Of a DNA stretch of 64,000 nucleotides, positions 15,751-24,894 are shown one piece after another. The stretch comes from Pseudomonas putida (GTDB taxonomy: Bacteria; Pseudomonadota; Gammaproteobacteria; Pseudomonadales; Pseudomonadaceae), in NCBI RefSeq assembly GCF_028682455.1, contig NZ_JANHLD010000001.1, positions 806,001 to 870,000 of the forward strand, read 5' to 3'. Each line of letters begins with the position of its first letter. The stretch's first letter is position 1. Made by a program: the position numbers and the translations under genes. The notes beneath the pieces were generated by a model. It was not told the origin of the DNA. It was given only the letters and a program-made list of their open reading frames with translations, and did no database searches.

Positions 15751-16365
15751 ACACGCTACTTCAGATCACCCTTTCCAAAGAAGTCGCGCAACGCCCGTTG
15801 CAAGAGTCCTTGGCATTGAAGCGTTGACGAAGGCGCGGCGTCATAAAAATAGCATCAAACGTCATATTTTAGTCGTCATTAATCTAGCGCGGAGCTTGGT
15901 TCGCTAATGCAACTCGGCTGCCGTAAATATATTGTCGCCATGAATCTGACAACTAACTTTGTCTTTCTATTGAATTCCTTTGTCGTCGTTGTTTTGGCGC
16001 CATTAAGTCAAAGTCATTGTTTGTGATTTATTTTTAAATTGCTCTATTGCTTTGATTTGCCTAAGTGCTCAATATGCGTCCCGGGCTGGAGCTAATGAAG
16101 AAAGCTTTCGTAGCTTTGGTAGTGCTGTACTCACTTTTATTTCGTCTATCTTGTGCTTGGTGTTGCCATTGTTTGTTATGGCGGCAATTGGCTCTCGTGT
16201 GGCTTTTCACAAGAACTATTGAAGTTACTAAATTTTATTTATGTAGGTCGGCGTACATGGCGCAGTCCTACTGTTTGCAGGTCGTGGATTAAAGTTGCCT
16301 GTAAATGGATACGGGAATGTTATAGGGACATTCCATGACCTTAAGTAGCAAGGAGCGTTCGTAGC
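15751..16365 (+). promoter_or_regulatory. A+T-rich, gene-free leader upstream of algD
   Basis: About 600 bases with clearly more A+T than the GC-rich alginate genes (for example TTTATTTTTAAATTG near 16030). Long A+T-rich leaders upstream of algD are usual in Pseudomonas and carry sites for AlgR, IHF and AmrZ and an AlgU promoter. I found no convincing GAACTT-N16-TCTGA promoter and no clear AlgR box by eye. A 75-codon frame at 16065-16292 has no ribosome site and odd composition, and I do not call it. The algD ribosome site AGGAG lies at 16351-16355. Confidence 0.45.
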
Positions 16366-17676
16366 ATGCGAATCAGCATATTTGGTCTGGGTTACGTCGG
16401 CGCGGTATGTGCCGGATGTTTGTCGGCAAGAGGGCATCAGATCATCGGGGTCGATGTTCAGGCGCTGAAGATTGATCTGATCAACAGTGGCAAGTCGCCC
16501 ATTGTCGAGCCGGGTCTGGGCGAGCTGCTCCAGCAAGGGATCGCCAGCGGCAGGCTGCGCGGCACGCTGGATGCCCGCGAGGCCGTCCTCGAAACCGATA
16601 TTTCCTTCCTCGCACCGCCGACGCCGAGCAAGCGCAACGGCGACCTCGATGTGACCTACATTGAAGAGGTGTGCCGGCAGATCGGCGAGGTGCTACCGCT
16701 CAAGACCACCCGTCACACGGTAGTGGTACGCAGCACGGTGCTGCCGGGCACCCTGCGCAAGGTAGTGATTCCGACCCTGGAGCAGTATTCCGGGCTCAAG
16801 GCCGGCGTGGACTTCGGCGTGGCGGTGAACCCCGAGTTTCTGCGCGAGAGCACCGCGATCAATGACTACGACTATCCGGCGATGACGGTGATCGGCGAGC
16901 TGGACAGCACCTCCGGCGACTTGCTGGAAGAGATCTACCGCGAGCTGGATGCGCCGATCATCCGCAAGACCATCGAAGTCGCGGAGATGATCAAGTACAC
17001 CTGCAACGTCTGGCACGCGGCCAAGGTCACCTTCGCCAACGAGATCGGCAACATCGCCAAGGCGGTCGGTGTCGACGGCCGCGAGGTGATGGAGGTGATC
17101 TGCCAGGATCACAAGCTCAACCTGTCCAAGTACTACATGCGTCCGGGCTTCGCCTTCGGCGGCTCCTGCCTGCCCAAGGATGTGCGCGCGCTGAGCTACC
17201 GCGCCGGCCAGCTGGACGTCGAGTCGCCGCTGATCGACTCGCTGATGCGCAGTAACGCCGCGCAGGTGCGCAAGGCCTTCGACATCATCGCCAGTTACGA
17301 CAAGCGCAAGGTCGCGCTGATGGGGCTGTCCTTCAAGGCCGGCACCGACGACCTGCGTGAAAGCCCGCTGGTGGAGCTGGCCGAGATGCTCATCGGCAAG
17401 GGCTTCGACCTCAGCATCTACGATCGCAACGTCGAGTACGCCCGTGTCCACGGTGCCAACCGCGACTACATCGAGTCGAAGATTCCCCATGTTTCGTCGT
17501 TGCTGCGCTCCGATTTCGACGCAGTGGTCGCCAATGCCGACGTGATCGTCCTGGGCAACAGCGATGAAGCCTTCACGCCCCTGGTCGACCGGGTTCCCGC
17601 CGACAAGCAGGTCTTCGACCTGGTTGGATTCATGCGCCAGTCCAGCGGTGCCGGACTCGAAGGTATCTGCTGGTAG
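16366..17676 (+). CDS. algD: GDP-mannose 6-dehydrogenase
   Basis: It oxidises GDP-mannose to GDP-mannuronate with NAD, the committed step of alginate synthesis. The 436-residue protein starts at the ATG at 16366 behind AGGAG. The N-terminal Rossmann motif is IFGLGYVGAVCAG. The catalytic Cys sits at residue 268 in GGSCLPKD, the same number as in the P. aeruginosa enzyme, which supports the start. The family length is normal. It is the first gene of the alginate operon, followed by alg8 after an 89-base gap with a hairpin. An upstream A+T-rich leader probably carries the regulation. Confidence 0.97.
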   Translation: MRISIFGLGYVGAVCAGCLSARGHQIIGVDVQALKIDLINSGKSPIVEPGLGELLQQGIASGRLRGTLDAREAVLETDISFLAPPTPSKRNGDLDVTYIEEVCRQIGEVLPLKTTRHTVVVRSTVLPGTLRKVVIPTLEQYSGLKAGVDFGVAVNPEFLRESTAINDYDYPAMTVIGELDSTSGDLLEEIYRELDAPIIRKTIEVAEMIKYTCNVWHAAKVTFANEIGNIAKAVGVDGREVMEVICQDHKLNLSKYYMRPGFAFGGSCLPKDVRALSYRAGQLDVESPLIDSLMRSNAAQVRKAFDIIASYDKRKVALMGLSFKAGTDDLRESPLVELAEMLIGKGFDLSIYDRNVEYARVHGANRDYIESKIPHVSSLLRSDFDAVVANADVIVLGNSDEAFTPLVDRVPADKQVFDLVGFMRQSSGAGLEGICW

Positions 17677-17707
17677 AACCGGTGGAGTGATGCTCGCGGG
17701 GCGCCCT

Positions 17708-17734
17708 GGCAACAGGCGCGGCGCCCCTGTTGCC
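17708..17734 (+). repeat. Hairpin-forming inverted repeat between algD and alg8
   Basis: GGCAACAGG at 17708-17716 pairs with CCTGTTGCC at 17726-17734 around a nine-base, GC-rich loop. There is no T-run after it, so it is not a classical terminator. It may stabilise or attenuate the operon transcript. Confidence 0.4.
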
Positions 17735-17765
17735 GTGTTGTTGATAAGTCATACAGGTCCGAGAC

Positions 17766-19247
17766 ATGGATGTTTTTCAGAGTCGCCTGCGCACCGCCGC
17801 AGGGTGGTTACTGCTGGTAATCACGCTCATGGGGATGGCATTGCTGCTGCCGCGCAGCACATTCGACCCGGAGTCCACCGATTTCATTCTATTGCTGGGT
17901 GTCATTGGCATCTGGCGCTATTCCATGGGCGCCGTGCATTTCGTGCGGGGGATGATCTTCCTCTACCTGGTGTTCCCCTGGTATCGGCGTAAAGTGCGGC
18001 AGCTCGGTGCGGCAGCGGCCCCGTCCCATGTGTTTTTGCTGGTCACCAGCTTCCGCATCGAGGCGCTGACTACCGCTCAGGTCTACCAATCGGTGCTCCG
18101 CGAGGCCATTGCCTGCGGCTACCCGACCACCGTGGTGTGTTCCATCGTCGAGCGTTCGGATGAGCTGCTGATCGAGAGCCTGTGGCGGCAGATGAACCCT
18201 CCGGAGCGGGTCAGGCTGGACTTCGTGCGCATCGCCGGTACCGGTAAACGCGATGGCCTGGCCCATGGCTTTCGCGCCATTTCCCGGCACCTGCCCGATG
18301 ACGATGCGGTGGTGGCGGTGATCGATGGCGATACCGTACTGGAGCAAGGCGTGGTGAAGAAAACCGTGCCCTGGTTCAAGCTCTTCCCCTCTGTCGGTGG
18401 CCTGACCACCAACGAGTTCTGCGAGGTGCGGGGCAGCTACATCATGAGCGAGTGGCACAAACTGCGTTTCGCCCAGCGCCATCTCAACATGTGCTCAATG
18501 GCGCTCTCCAAGCGTGTGCTGACCATGACCGGGCGGATGTCGGTATTCCGCGCCAGCGTGGTGACCAACCCCGGCTTCATCGCCGATGTCGAGAGCGACC
18601 ACCTGGAGCACTGGCGCCTCGGACGCTTCCGCTTCCTTACCGGCGACGATAAGTCCAGTTGGTACAGCCTGATGCGCCTGGGCTACGACACGTTCTACGT
18701 GCCGGACGCGGCCATCAACACCGTTGAGCACCCGCCGGAAAAGAGCTTCATCAAGGCCAGCCGCAAGCTGATGTTCCGCTGGTACGGCAACAACCTGCGG
18801 CAGAACTCCCGCGCCCTGGGCCTTGGCCCCAATTGCCTGGGCTGGTTCACCTGCCTGGTGCTGGCCGACCAGCGCGTATCAATGTGGACCAGCCTGCTGG
18901 GGCCCACCGTGGCGATCATCGCCAGCCTCAAGTACGGCTTCGGCTTCCTGATGCTGTACCTGCTGTGGATCGGCATTACCCGCCTGGCGCTGACGCTGTT
19001 GCTGCTGGCATCCGGGCACAAGGTGGGGCCGGCCTATCCGCTGATCCTCTATTACAACCAGATCATGGGTGCGCTGGTGAAGGTGTACGTGTTCTTCCGC
19101 CTCGACCGCCAGTCCTGGACTCGTCAGAACACCAAGCTTAATCGCGACCTGGCCAGCTTCTCGCGCTGGTTCAACACCTGGTCTTCACGCGCCATGACCT
19201 TCTCGGCGGGCAGCGTCTTTCTGGCCTTGCTGATGTTTGTGGTGTGA
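17766..19247 (+). CDS. alg8: Alginate polymerase catalytic subunit, family 2 glycosyltransferase
   Basis: Polymerises GDP-mannuronate to polymannuronate at the inner membrane and passes the chain to the periplasm. The 493-residue protein has N-terminal membrane segments ([16 protein letters not shown]), then a GT2 domain with VIDGDTVLE (metal-binding DGD), the TGDD motif after FRFL as likely catalytic base, and [10 protein letters not shown] as QxxRW-like substrate motif. Further membrane segments ([20 protein letters not shown] and following) complete the pore. It works together with Alg44, the next gene, which senses c-di-GMP. Start follows a weak ribosome site. Confidence 0.95.
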   Translation: MDVFQSRLRTAAGWLLLVITLMGMALLLPRSTFDPESTDFILLLGVIGIWRYSMGAVHFVRGMIFLYLVFPWYRRKVRQLGAAAAPSHVFLLVTSFRIEALTTAQVYQSVLREAIACGYPTTVVCSIVERSDELLIESLWRQMNPPERVRLDFVRIAGTGKRDGLAHGFRAISRHLPDDDAVVAVIDGDTVLEQGVVKKTVPWFKLFPSVGGLTTNEFCEVRGSYIMSEWHKLRFAQRHLNMCSMALSKRVLTMTGRMSVFRASVVTNPGFIADVESDHLEHWRLGRFRFLTGDDKSSWYSLMRLGYDTFYVPDAAINTVEHPPEKSFIKASRKLMFRWYGNNLRQNSRALGLGPNCLGWFTCLVLADQRVSMWTSLLGPTVAIIASLKYGFGFLMLYLLWIGITRLALTLLLLASGHKVGPAYPLILYYNQIMGALVKVYVFFRLDRQSWTRQNTKLNRDLASFSRWFNTWSSRAMTFSAGSVFLALLMFVV

Positions 19248-19311
19248 GCGGCGAAATTGCCCAAGAAGCCTTGAAACCAGGTTCAACTTACTAATTCGAA
19301 AGGGAAACGTT

Positions 19312-20478
19312 ATGAGTGCAGTGATCAGCCCGGTGGGCAACGCCAATGTGGTGCATGAGTCCGAGGCGCAGCGTCAGTATGCGCGCCTGAAGCTGCCGGC
19401 GAAGGTCCGGTTCCAGGGCCAGCAGGGGGGCGTCCAGGAAGTCCAGCTGTTAGATCTCTCCGCGGGCGGTTTCAGCTTCGAGCAGGGCGGCCAGTCGGTG
19501 ATTGAGGGCAAGCTCTATCGCGGCAAGCTGATGTTTGAAGTGGAGGGCATCGGTTTCGCCATGGATGTCGAATTCCAGGTGCGCTCGATCATCGGCGGCA
19601 AGCGCGTCGGCTGCGAATTCCACAACCTGCGTCCGCGCGAGGTGTCGGCGCTGCGCTACCTGATCAGCTCCTTCGTCAGCGGCGAGCTGGTCAACGTCGG
19701 TGGCCTGATCAGCATTCTCCAGCGCGAGAACTTCACCAAGGCCCGGGGCGGCAAAGGGAATGAACAACTCAGCCTGGTCGGCCGCCTGCGTGCCATGGGT
19801 TTAACCCTGGTGATCCTCGTCGCCGGTCTGAGCGCCTTTGCCTATGTGCTGTACCAGTTCTACGACATCTACTTCGTCACCCACGCCGACTCGGCCCAGG
19901 TCAGTGTGCCCGGCTCGCAGGTCGCAATGCCGCGCGAAGGCACCGTGCAAAGCCTGGTCACCGTCGGCAGCACTGTCAGCAAAGGCGCGCCGGTGGCCAC
20001 TTTCACGGCGAACATGCTGGATGCCCTGAAGGGCGCGCTGCCGGAATCGGAGATGACCCCGGACAACCTGGAGCGCCTGTTCAACAAGACCTTCCAGGGT
20101 ACCCTGACCAGCCCTTGTGACTGCAAAGTGGTCAGCCAGCTGGTGGGTGATGGCCAAGTGGCGCCCAAGGGTACCCCGGTGTTCCTGCTGGCGCCGGTGG
20201 ACAGCGTCGCCACCGTCGAAGCCCGCTTCCCTTACCGCGCGTTCAGCCAACTGCAACCGGGCACCCCGGTGACCTTCCTGGTGGGCGGCGAAGCCACCGA
20301 GCGCGGCGGCCGGATCGTCAGCATGGCCCTGCAGGACGGCGGCCTGGCCTCGGACATCCGTGTGCAGATCCAGCCGAACGAGCCGCTTGCCAGCAATCTG
20401 GCCAAGCGCCCGGTGGAAGTGCGCATTCGCCCGCTGAACGGCGTCTTCGTCAACAACAGCCTGGCGTCTGAAAAATGA
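19312..20478 (+). CDS. alg44: Alginate polymerase co-subunit with PilZ c-di-GMP receptor domain
   Basis: The ATG at 19312 is preceded by AAAGGG. The frame is open further upstream, but the extra residues do not belong to the family. Of the 388 residues, the first ~120 form a PilZ domain with RQYAR (RxxxR) and DLSAGG (DxSxxG), so c-di-GMP binding is intact. A single membrane segment (LTLVILVAGLSAFAYVLYQFY, near residue 165) leads to a periplasmic part of the membrane-fusion type (VQSLVTVGSTVSKGAPVATF). Alg44 activates Alg8 when c-di-GMP is bound and bridges to the secretion complex. The end overlaps algK by four bases. Confidence 0.95.
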   Translation: MSAVISPVGNANVVHESEAQRQYARLKLPAKVRFQGQQGGVQEVQLLDLSAGGFSFEQGGQSVIEGKLYRGKLMFEVEGIGFAMDVEFQVRSIIGGKRVGCEFHNLRPREVSALRYLISSFVSGELVNVGGLISILQRENFTKARGGKGNEQLSLVGRLRAMGLTLVILVAGLSAFAYVLYQFYDIYFVTHADSAQVSVPGSQVAMPREGTVQSLVTVGSTVSKGAPVATFTANMLDALKGALPESEMTPDNLERLFNKTFQGTLTSPCDCKVVSQLVGDGQVAPKGTPVFLLAPVDSVATVEARFPYRAFSQLQPGTPVTFLVGGEATERGGRIVSMALQDGGLASDIRVQIQPNEPLASNLAKRPVEVRIRPLNGVFVNNSLASEK

Positions 20479-21860
20479 ACAGGACCGGACTAGCATGCGG
20501 GCTGCTGAGCTCGCTCAGCCTCGGCCTGCTGGCCGGTTGCGTGGCGTTGCCCGATCTGCAGCTGGCCAAGCAGGCCAGAAGCAGTGGTGACCTCGCGACC
20601 GCGGAACAGAACTACCGCATCCTCGCCAGCCAGGGTTATGTCGATGCCCAGATCGGCCTCGCCGATCTGCTGGTACGCAGCCCTTCGGTGGAGCAGCGGA
20701 TGCAGGGCGAGACGCTGTATCGCCAGGCCCTCGATCGCTCTGCGGCGGCGCCGGCGCGGCTGGGTAAATGGCTCGCGAACAAGCCACAGGCGACTCATGC
20801 CGAGCGTCTGGAGGCCGAGCAGCTGTTGCGCAAGAGCCTGGCGGCCGGCGACAACAGCGCACTGCTGCCGCTGGTGCAGGTACGACTGCAGGATCCGCAA
20901 AAGCTTGCCAGCGGCGAGCTGGAGCGCGAGCTGGAGCAATGGCAGGCGCAAGGCATCGGTGAAGCCCGGCTCGGCAAGGTGCTCCTGTACCGTGTGCGTG
21001 GCAACTACGAGCAGAAGCTGGACGAGATCGAAGCCATTTGTGCCGGCTGGCTGGACCAGGCCAGTGAGTGCTATGTCGAACTGGCCGAGGTCTACCAGCG
21101 ACGTGGCGACAAAAGCAGCCAACAGCAGTTGCTGGCGCGGCTGGACTCCGCCTATCAGGCCGGCCTGGTGTCGCCTGAACGTGTGCAGGGCGTTGCCAAG
21201 GTACTGGCCGACAGCAGCCTTGGCGAAGCCGATCCGCAGGCTGCCCAGGCGCTCTACACGCGTACTGCGCCGGCCTACCCGGATGCCTGGTGCGGTTTGG
21301 CCGAGCTGGTCTTGCGCTTCCCCGACCTGGGGGATGCGAGCGTACTCACCGGGTACCTGAACAAGGGCATGGAAGCTGGTTCCAGCCGCGCCGCGTTGAT
21401 GCTCGGGCAACTGTACCTCAAGGGCCAGGCCGTGCCGGCCGACCCGCGGGCGGCAGAGCAGTACCTCCTACAGGCCGCGTCCAGCCACACCAAGGCGCAC
21501 CTGCTCTTGGGCCGGCTGTACCGGGATGGCGCGCTGGGCGACATCGAGCCGGAAAAGGCACTGGAGCATCTGCTGATTGCCGCCCGCGCGGGCGACCCGA
21601 GCGCCAACATCGCGCTGGCCCAGTTGTTTGGCGAGGGCAAGGGCGTGCGGATCAACCCCGTCTACAGCTACACCTTCGCCAAGCTCGCCTCGCACCAGGG
21701 CATGGCCCAGGGGCAGGTCCTGATGGAGCGCCTGGCGCCGAGGCTGCAGGCGCAGGACTACCAGCAGGTCGAGAGCCTGCTGGCCCGTGAAATCGAGGCG
21801 CGCGGTGGCCAGCAGGTCACCGCCAGGAATCAAGCTGATCAAGCGCAGGAAGTGCTATGA
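20475..21860 (+). CDS. algK: Alginate secretion lipoprotein with TPR/Sel1-like repeats
   Basis: An outer-membrane lipoprotein of 461 residues. The signal ends in the lipobox LLAGC near residue 22. Sel1-like/TPR repeats follow: SAPARLGKWLANKP-type units early and, more clearly, ALMLGQLYLKGQAV, HLLLGRLYRDGAL and NIALAQLFGEGKGV near the end. AlgK guides the AlgE pore to the outer membrane and scaffolds the secretion complex. Coupled translation with alg44 (ATGA overlap) and algE (ATGA overlap) is likely. Length is near that of other Pseudomonas AlgK proteins. Confidence 0.93.
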   Translation: MNRTGLACGLLSSLSLGLLAGCVALPDLQLAKQARSSGDLATAEQNYRILASQGYVDAQIGLADLLVRSPSVEQRMQGETLYRQALDRSAAAPARLGKWLANKPQATHAERLEAEQLLRKSLAAGDNSALLPLVQVRLQDPQKLASGELERELEQWQAQGIGEARLGKVLLYRVRGNYEQKLDEIEAICAGWLDQASECYVELAEVYQRRGDKSSQQQLLARLDSAYQAGLVSPERVQGVAKVLADSSLGEADPQAAQALYTRTAPAYPDAWCGLAELVLRFPDLGDASVLTGYLNKGMEAGSSRAALMLGQLYLKGQAVPADPRAAEQYLLQAASSHTKAHLLLGRLYRDGALGDIEPEKALEHLLIAARAGDPSANIALAQLFGEGKGVRINPVYSYTFAKLASHQGMAQGQVLMERLAPRLQAQDYQQVESLLAREIEARGGQQVTARNQADQAQEVL

Positions 21861-23290
21861 CTTTGAAATACAGTCCCGCCACCACGCTGGCCTGCATGGC
21901 CGGATTGCTGGCCAGCTCCGTCGCCCTTGGGGCGCAACCGCAGCCCGGCTTGTCTTATGGCGCCAATCTCAAGTTCACCGCGCAGTCGATCGAGGACCTC
22001 GATCTGGGTACCCGCGACGGTGGCGACTTCAATGGCGCCGGCCTCAGCGTGCGGCCCTGGATCTTCACGCGGCAGGGCGACTGGAGCGCCTTCGCGCTCG
22101 GCGAGGCGTTCCTTGCCAGCGACACCATCGAGTCGGATACCAGCGAATCCGACACCTTCGACCCCAACGACGCCCGCGACCGGGAGGACAAGTTCCTCGC
22201 CCTGCACGAGTTCTGGGTCGACTATGGCGGCCTGACCGCTTATCCGGGGGAGTCCCTGCGCCTCGGTCGGCAGAAGATCCGCAGTGCTGACGGCCTGTGG
22301 TGGGACAGCAATATCGAAGCCTTGCGCTGGAACTTCGAGACAACCCTGCTCAGTGCCCACATCGGCATTGCCGAACGTTTCAGTGACTACCGCACTGACC
22401 TGGATGAGCTGGCGCCCGAGGACGAGGATCGCCTGCACCTGCTCGCCGACCTGTCCTGGCAGTGGCAGCCGGGTCACTGGGCCGGGCTGAAGCTCCATCA
22501 CAGCGACGATCGCGGCAACCTGCCCGGGCAGGGTGCTGCAGTGGATCAGTTGAGTAAGACCACGACAGGCGAACTCACCTGGCTAGGGGCCGAACTCAAT
22601 GGGGATTTCTATAACGAGCGCAGCAACCTGCCACTCAGCTACTGGGTCGCCGCCACCTGGCTGACCGGCAATATCGACACCCTGCGCACCAGCACCGTAG
22701 CCGGCCAGCGCCAGGCCGACGGCCAGCTCAGCCAGGACCTCGACGCCTGGGCGGTCGACCTTGGTCTGCGCTGGAACATCGACCAGAACTGGCGCGTCGG
22801 CGCCACCTATGCGCGTACCAGCGGCGGCTCCGACGGCGACGACTCCGAGCAGTTCAGGCAGACCGGGCTGGAGAGCAACCGCGCCAAATTCACCGGCACC
22901 GGGAGTGGCATCAACCGCTTCGGCGAAGCCTATCGCGGCGAGCTGAACAACCTGCAGGCGGCCAGCGTGTTCACCGGCTGGCAGTTGGGCGAGGACTACG
23001 ACGCCAGCCTGGTCTACCACCGCTTCTGGCGGGTGGATGACCAGGCCGACAGCAGCAGCGGCCTGAAGGCCCAGTTGGTGCCCGGCGAGAAGGATATCGG
23101 CCAGGAAGTCGACCTTGTGGTGACGCGCTACCTGAACCGCGGGCAGATTCCGGCCGGGCTGGAGTGGCTGAGGGCATCCTCCGCGCTGGTGCGCTTTCGT
23201 GGCGGGCTGTTCTTTCCGGGCGATGCCTTCGGCAAAGGCACGGATTCGAGCATGCATCGCGCAGTCGTTGATTTTGTCTGGCGTTACTGA
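21857..23290 (+). CDS. algE: Alginate outer-membrane export porin
   Basis: Forms an 18-strand, anion-selective barrel through which alginate leaves the cell. A 477-residue precursor: signal peptide MTLKYSPATTLACMAGLLAS to LGA, then a long series of alternating-residue strands, and a final strand ending in an aromatic (VVDFVWRY). Arg- and Asp-rich segments of the pore are seen (WVDYGGLTAYPGESLRLGRQKIR). The start overlaps algK. Length matches the family. No interruption is seen. Confidence 0.94.
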   Translation: MTLKYSPATTLACMAGLLASSVALGAQPQPGLSYGANLKFTAQSIEDLDLGTRDGGDFNGAGLSVRPWIFTRQGDWSAFALGEAFLASDTIESDTSESDTFDPNDARDREDKFLALHEFWVDYGGLTAYPGESLRLGRQKIRSADGLWWDSNIEALRWNFETTLLSAHIGIAERFSDYRTDLDELAPEDEDRLHLLADLSWQWQPGHWAGLKLHHSDDRGNLPGQGAAVDQLSKTTTGELTWLGAELNGDFYNERSNLPLSYWVAATWLTGNIDTLRTSTVAGQRQADGQLSQDLDAWAVDLGLRWNIDQNWRVGATYARTSGGSDGDDSEQFRQTGLESNRAKFTGTGSGINRFGEAYRGELNNLQAASVFTGWQLGEDYDASLVYHRFWRVDDQADSSSGLKAQLVPGEKDIGQEVDLVVTRYLNRGQIPAGLEWLRASSALVRFRGGLFFPGDAFGKGTDSSMHRAVVDFVWRY

Positions 23291-23326
23291 GTGCCGCCTG
23301 CCGAGCTGACCATGGAGTTGGACGCT

Positions 23327-24883
23327 ATGTATTCACACACAAGAAACAGGCAGCGCTGGACCGCCGGCCTGCTCCTCGCGGGTAGCCTCGCGTGGGCGGC
23401 CGTGGCGCTGGCCGGGGACGCCGCACCCGCTTACCAGGTGTCGAGCATTCCAGCCGAGCCGCTGCTGATCGCGCCGCCGCAGTTGCCCGATCTGTCGCCC
23501 TATACGGCCGAAGCGGCCAAGGCCCGGATCGTGAGCAAGCCCACCGGCAGCGTGGTGCTCAAGCGCATGATCGGCGTGGACCAATTGGTGGAGTTCACCG
23601 GTGGTGACGAGCGCCTGCGGGAGTGGGTGAAACGCCAGGGTGAAATGCCCCAGGCGATTTTCATCGAGGGCGGCTATGTCACGCTGACGGATCTGGCCCG
23701 CAGCCTGCCGAAGAAATATTTTGAAGAGACCGAACCGGGTATCTATATCGCTCGCCTGCCGATCGTCGTCAGCCGGGGCGCGACCCTGCACATCGGCGTG
23801 GAAACCCGTGACTTGCGCCTCTCCAGCGAGCGCGGCGCGTTCCTGATCAACGACGGCAAGCTGTTCATCATGGATACCCGCCTTACCGCCTGGAGCGAGG
23901 AGGAGAACCAGCAGGACTGGTTCAAGAAGAAGGGCAAGTTCCGCCCCTTCCTTAACGCCTGGGGCGGTACCGAGACCTACATCGTCAACTCGGTGGTATC
24001 GAGTCTTGGCTACACCGCGAGCAAGTCCTATGGCGTATCCATCTCCCAGTACAGCCCGGCAATGCACCCGATCATGCAGCGCGAACATCCCAGCGGCTGG
24101 CTGATTGACTCGATGTTCGACGACATGTGGTACGGCTTCTACTGCTACGAAGCCTATGACGTAGTACTCAAGGGCAATACCTATCGCAACAACCTGGTCT
24201 ACGGTATCGACCCGCACGACCGCTCGCGGCGCTTGATCATTGCCGAGAATACCGCCTATGGCACCCGGGAGAAGCACGGCATCATCGTCTCCCGCGAGGT
24301 GAACGACAGCTGGATCTTCAACAACCGCTCCTATGAGAACACCCTCTCCGGGATCGTGGTCGACCGTAGCAGCGTCAACAACGTGGTGGCCAACAACGAG
24401 GTTTATCGCAACGGCTCCGATGGCATCACCATCTATGAGAGTGGCGATAACCTGCTGTGGGGCAACCGGGCGTTCAACAACTCGCGGCACGGCATACGCG
24501 TGCGCAACAGCGCCAATGTCGGGCTCTATGAAAACCTCGCGGTGGCCAACGGCCTGCTCGGCATCTACGGGCACGTCAAGGACCTCACCGACACGCCCCG
24601 CGACCTGACGCTCGACCCCTTCGACATGAACCTCTCCCTGACCGTGGTTGGCGGTCGCCTGATCGGTAACGAGTCGGGTGCCATCTCCGTGGTTTCACCG
24701 CAAAGCGTGAAGCTCTACGGGGTGGAAATGCTGATGCCGAGCCAGCCCAGCGGCATCGGCATATTCGGTGCACTGGCCAAGGAGCAGAGCCGAATCATCG
24801 ACCTGCTGGTACGACAGAAGCGGGCCGTGCAGGTGCTGCCGCTCGACAAGTTGGCTCAACTTCAAGTGAGTGACAAACAATGA
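23327..24883 (+). CDS. algG: Poly-mannuronate C5-epimerase, periplasmic
   Basis: Turns mannuronate units into guluronate in the periplasm and protects the chain from the lyase. I chose the ATG at 23327 (MYSHTRN), which has TGGAG nine to ten bases upstream. An ATG at 23312 and a GTG at 23291 are possible but less likely. A signal peptide ends at VALAG. The right-handed beta-helix with parallel repeats is visible in the second half (NNRSYENTLSGIVVD, NNEVYRNGSDGITIYES, GNRAFNNSRHGIRVRN). The catalytic motif DPHD is at residues 295-298. Length about 518 residues is normal. Confidence 0.94.
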   Translation: MYSHTRNRQRWTAGLLLAGSLAWAAVALAGDAAPAYQVSSIPAEPLLIAPPQLPDLSPYTAEAAKARIVSKPTGSVVLKRMIGVDQLVEFTGGDERLREWVKRQGEMPQAIFIEGGYVTLTDLARSLPKKYFEETEPGIYIARLPIVVSRGATLHIGVETRDLRLSSERGAFLINDGKLFIMDTRLTAWSEEENQQDWFKKKGKFRPFLNAWGGTETYIVNSVVSSLGYTASKSYGVSISQYSPAMHPIMQREHPSGWLIDSMFDDMWYGFYCYEAYDVVLKGNTYRNNLVYGIDPHDRSRRLIIAENTAYGTREKHGIIVSREVNDSWIFNNRSYENTLSGIVVDRSSVNNVVANNEVYRNGSDGITIYESGDNLLWGNRAFNNSRHGIRVRNSANVGLYENLAVANGLLGIYGHVKDLTDTPRDLTLDPFDMNLSLTVVGGRLIGNESGAISVVSPQSVKLYGVEMLMPSQPSGIGIFGALAKEQSRIIDLLVRQKRAVQVLPLDKLAQLQVSDKQ

Positions 24884-24894
24884 AAGGGTGTTCA

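Noticed and set aside
15940..15955. TCTGA as -10 of an AlgU promoter
   Set aside because: No GAACTT-like box lies 16-17 bases upstream.
16065..16292. 75-codon frame upstream of algD
   Set aside because: No ribosome site, unusual Cys/Leu-rich composition and A+T-rich surroundings; treated as part of the leader.
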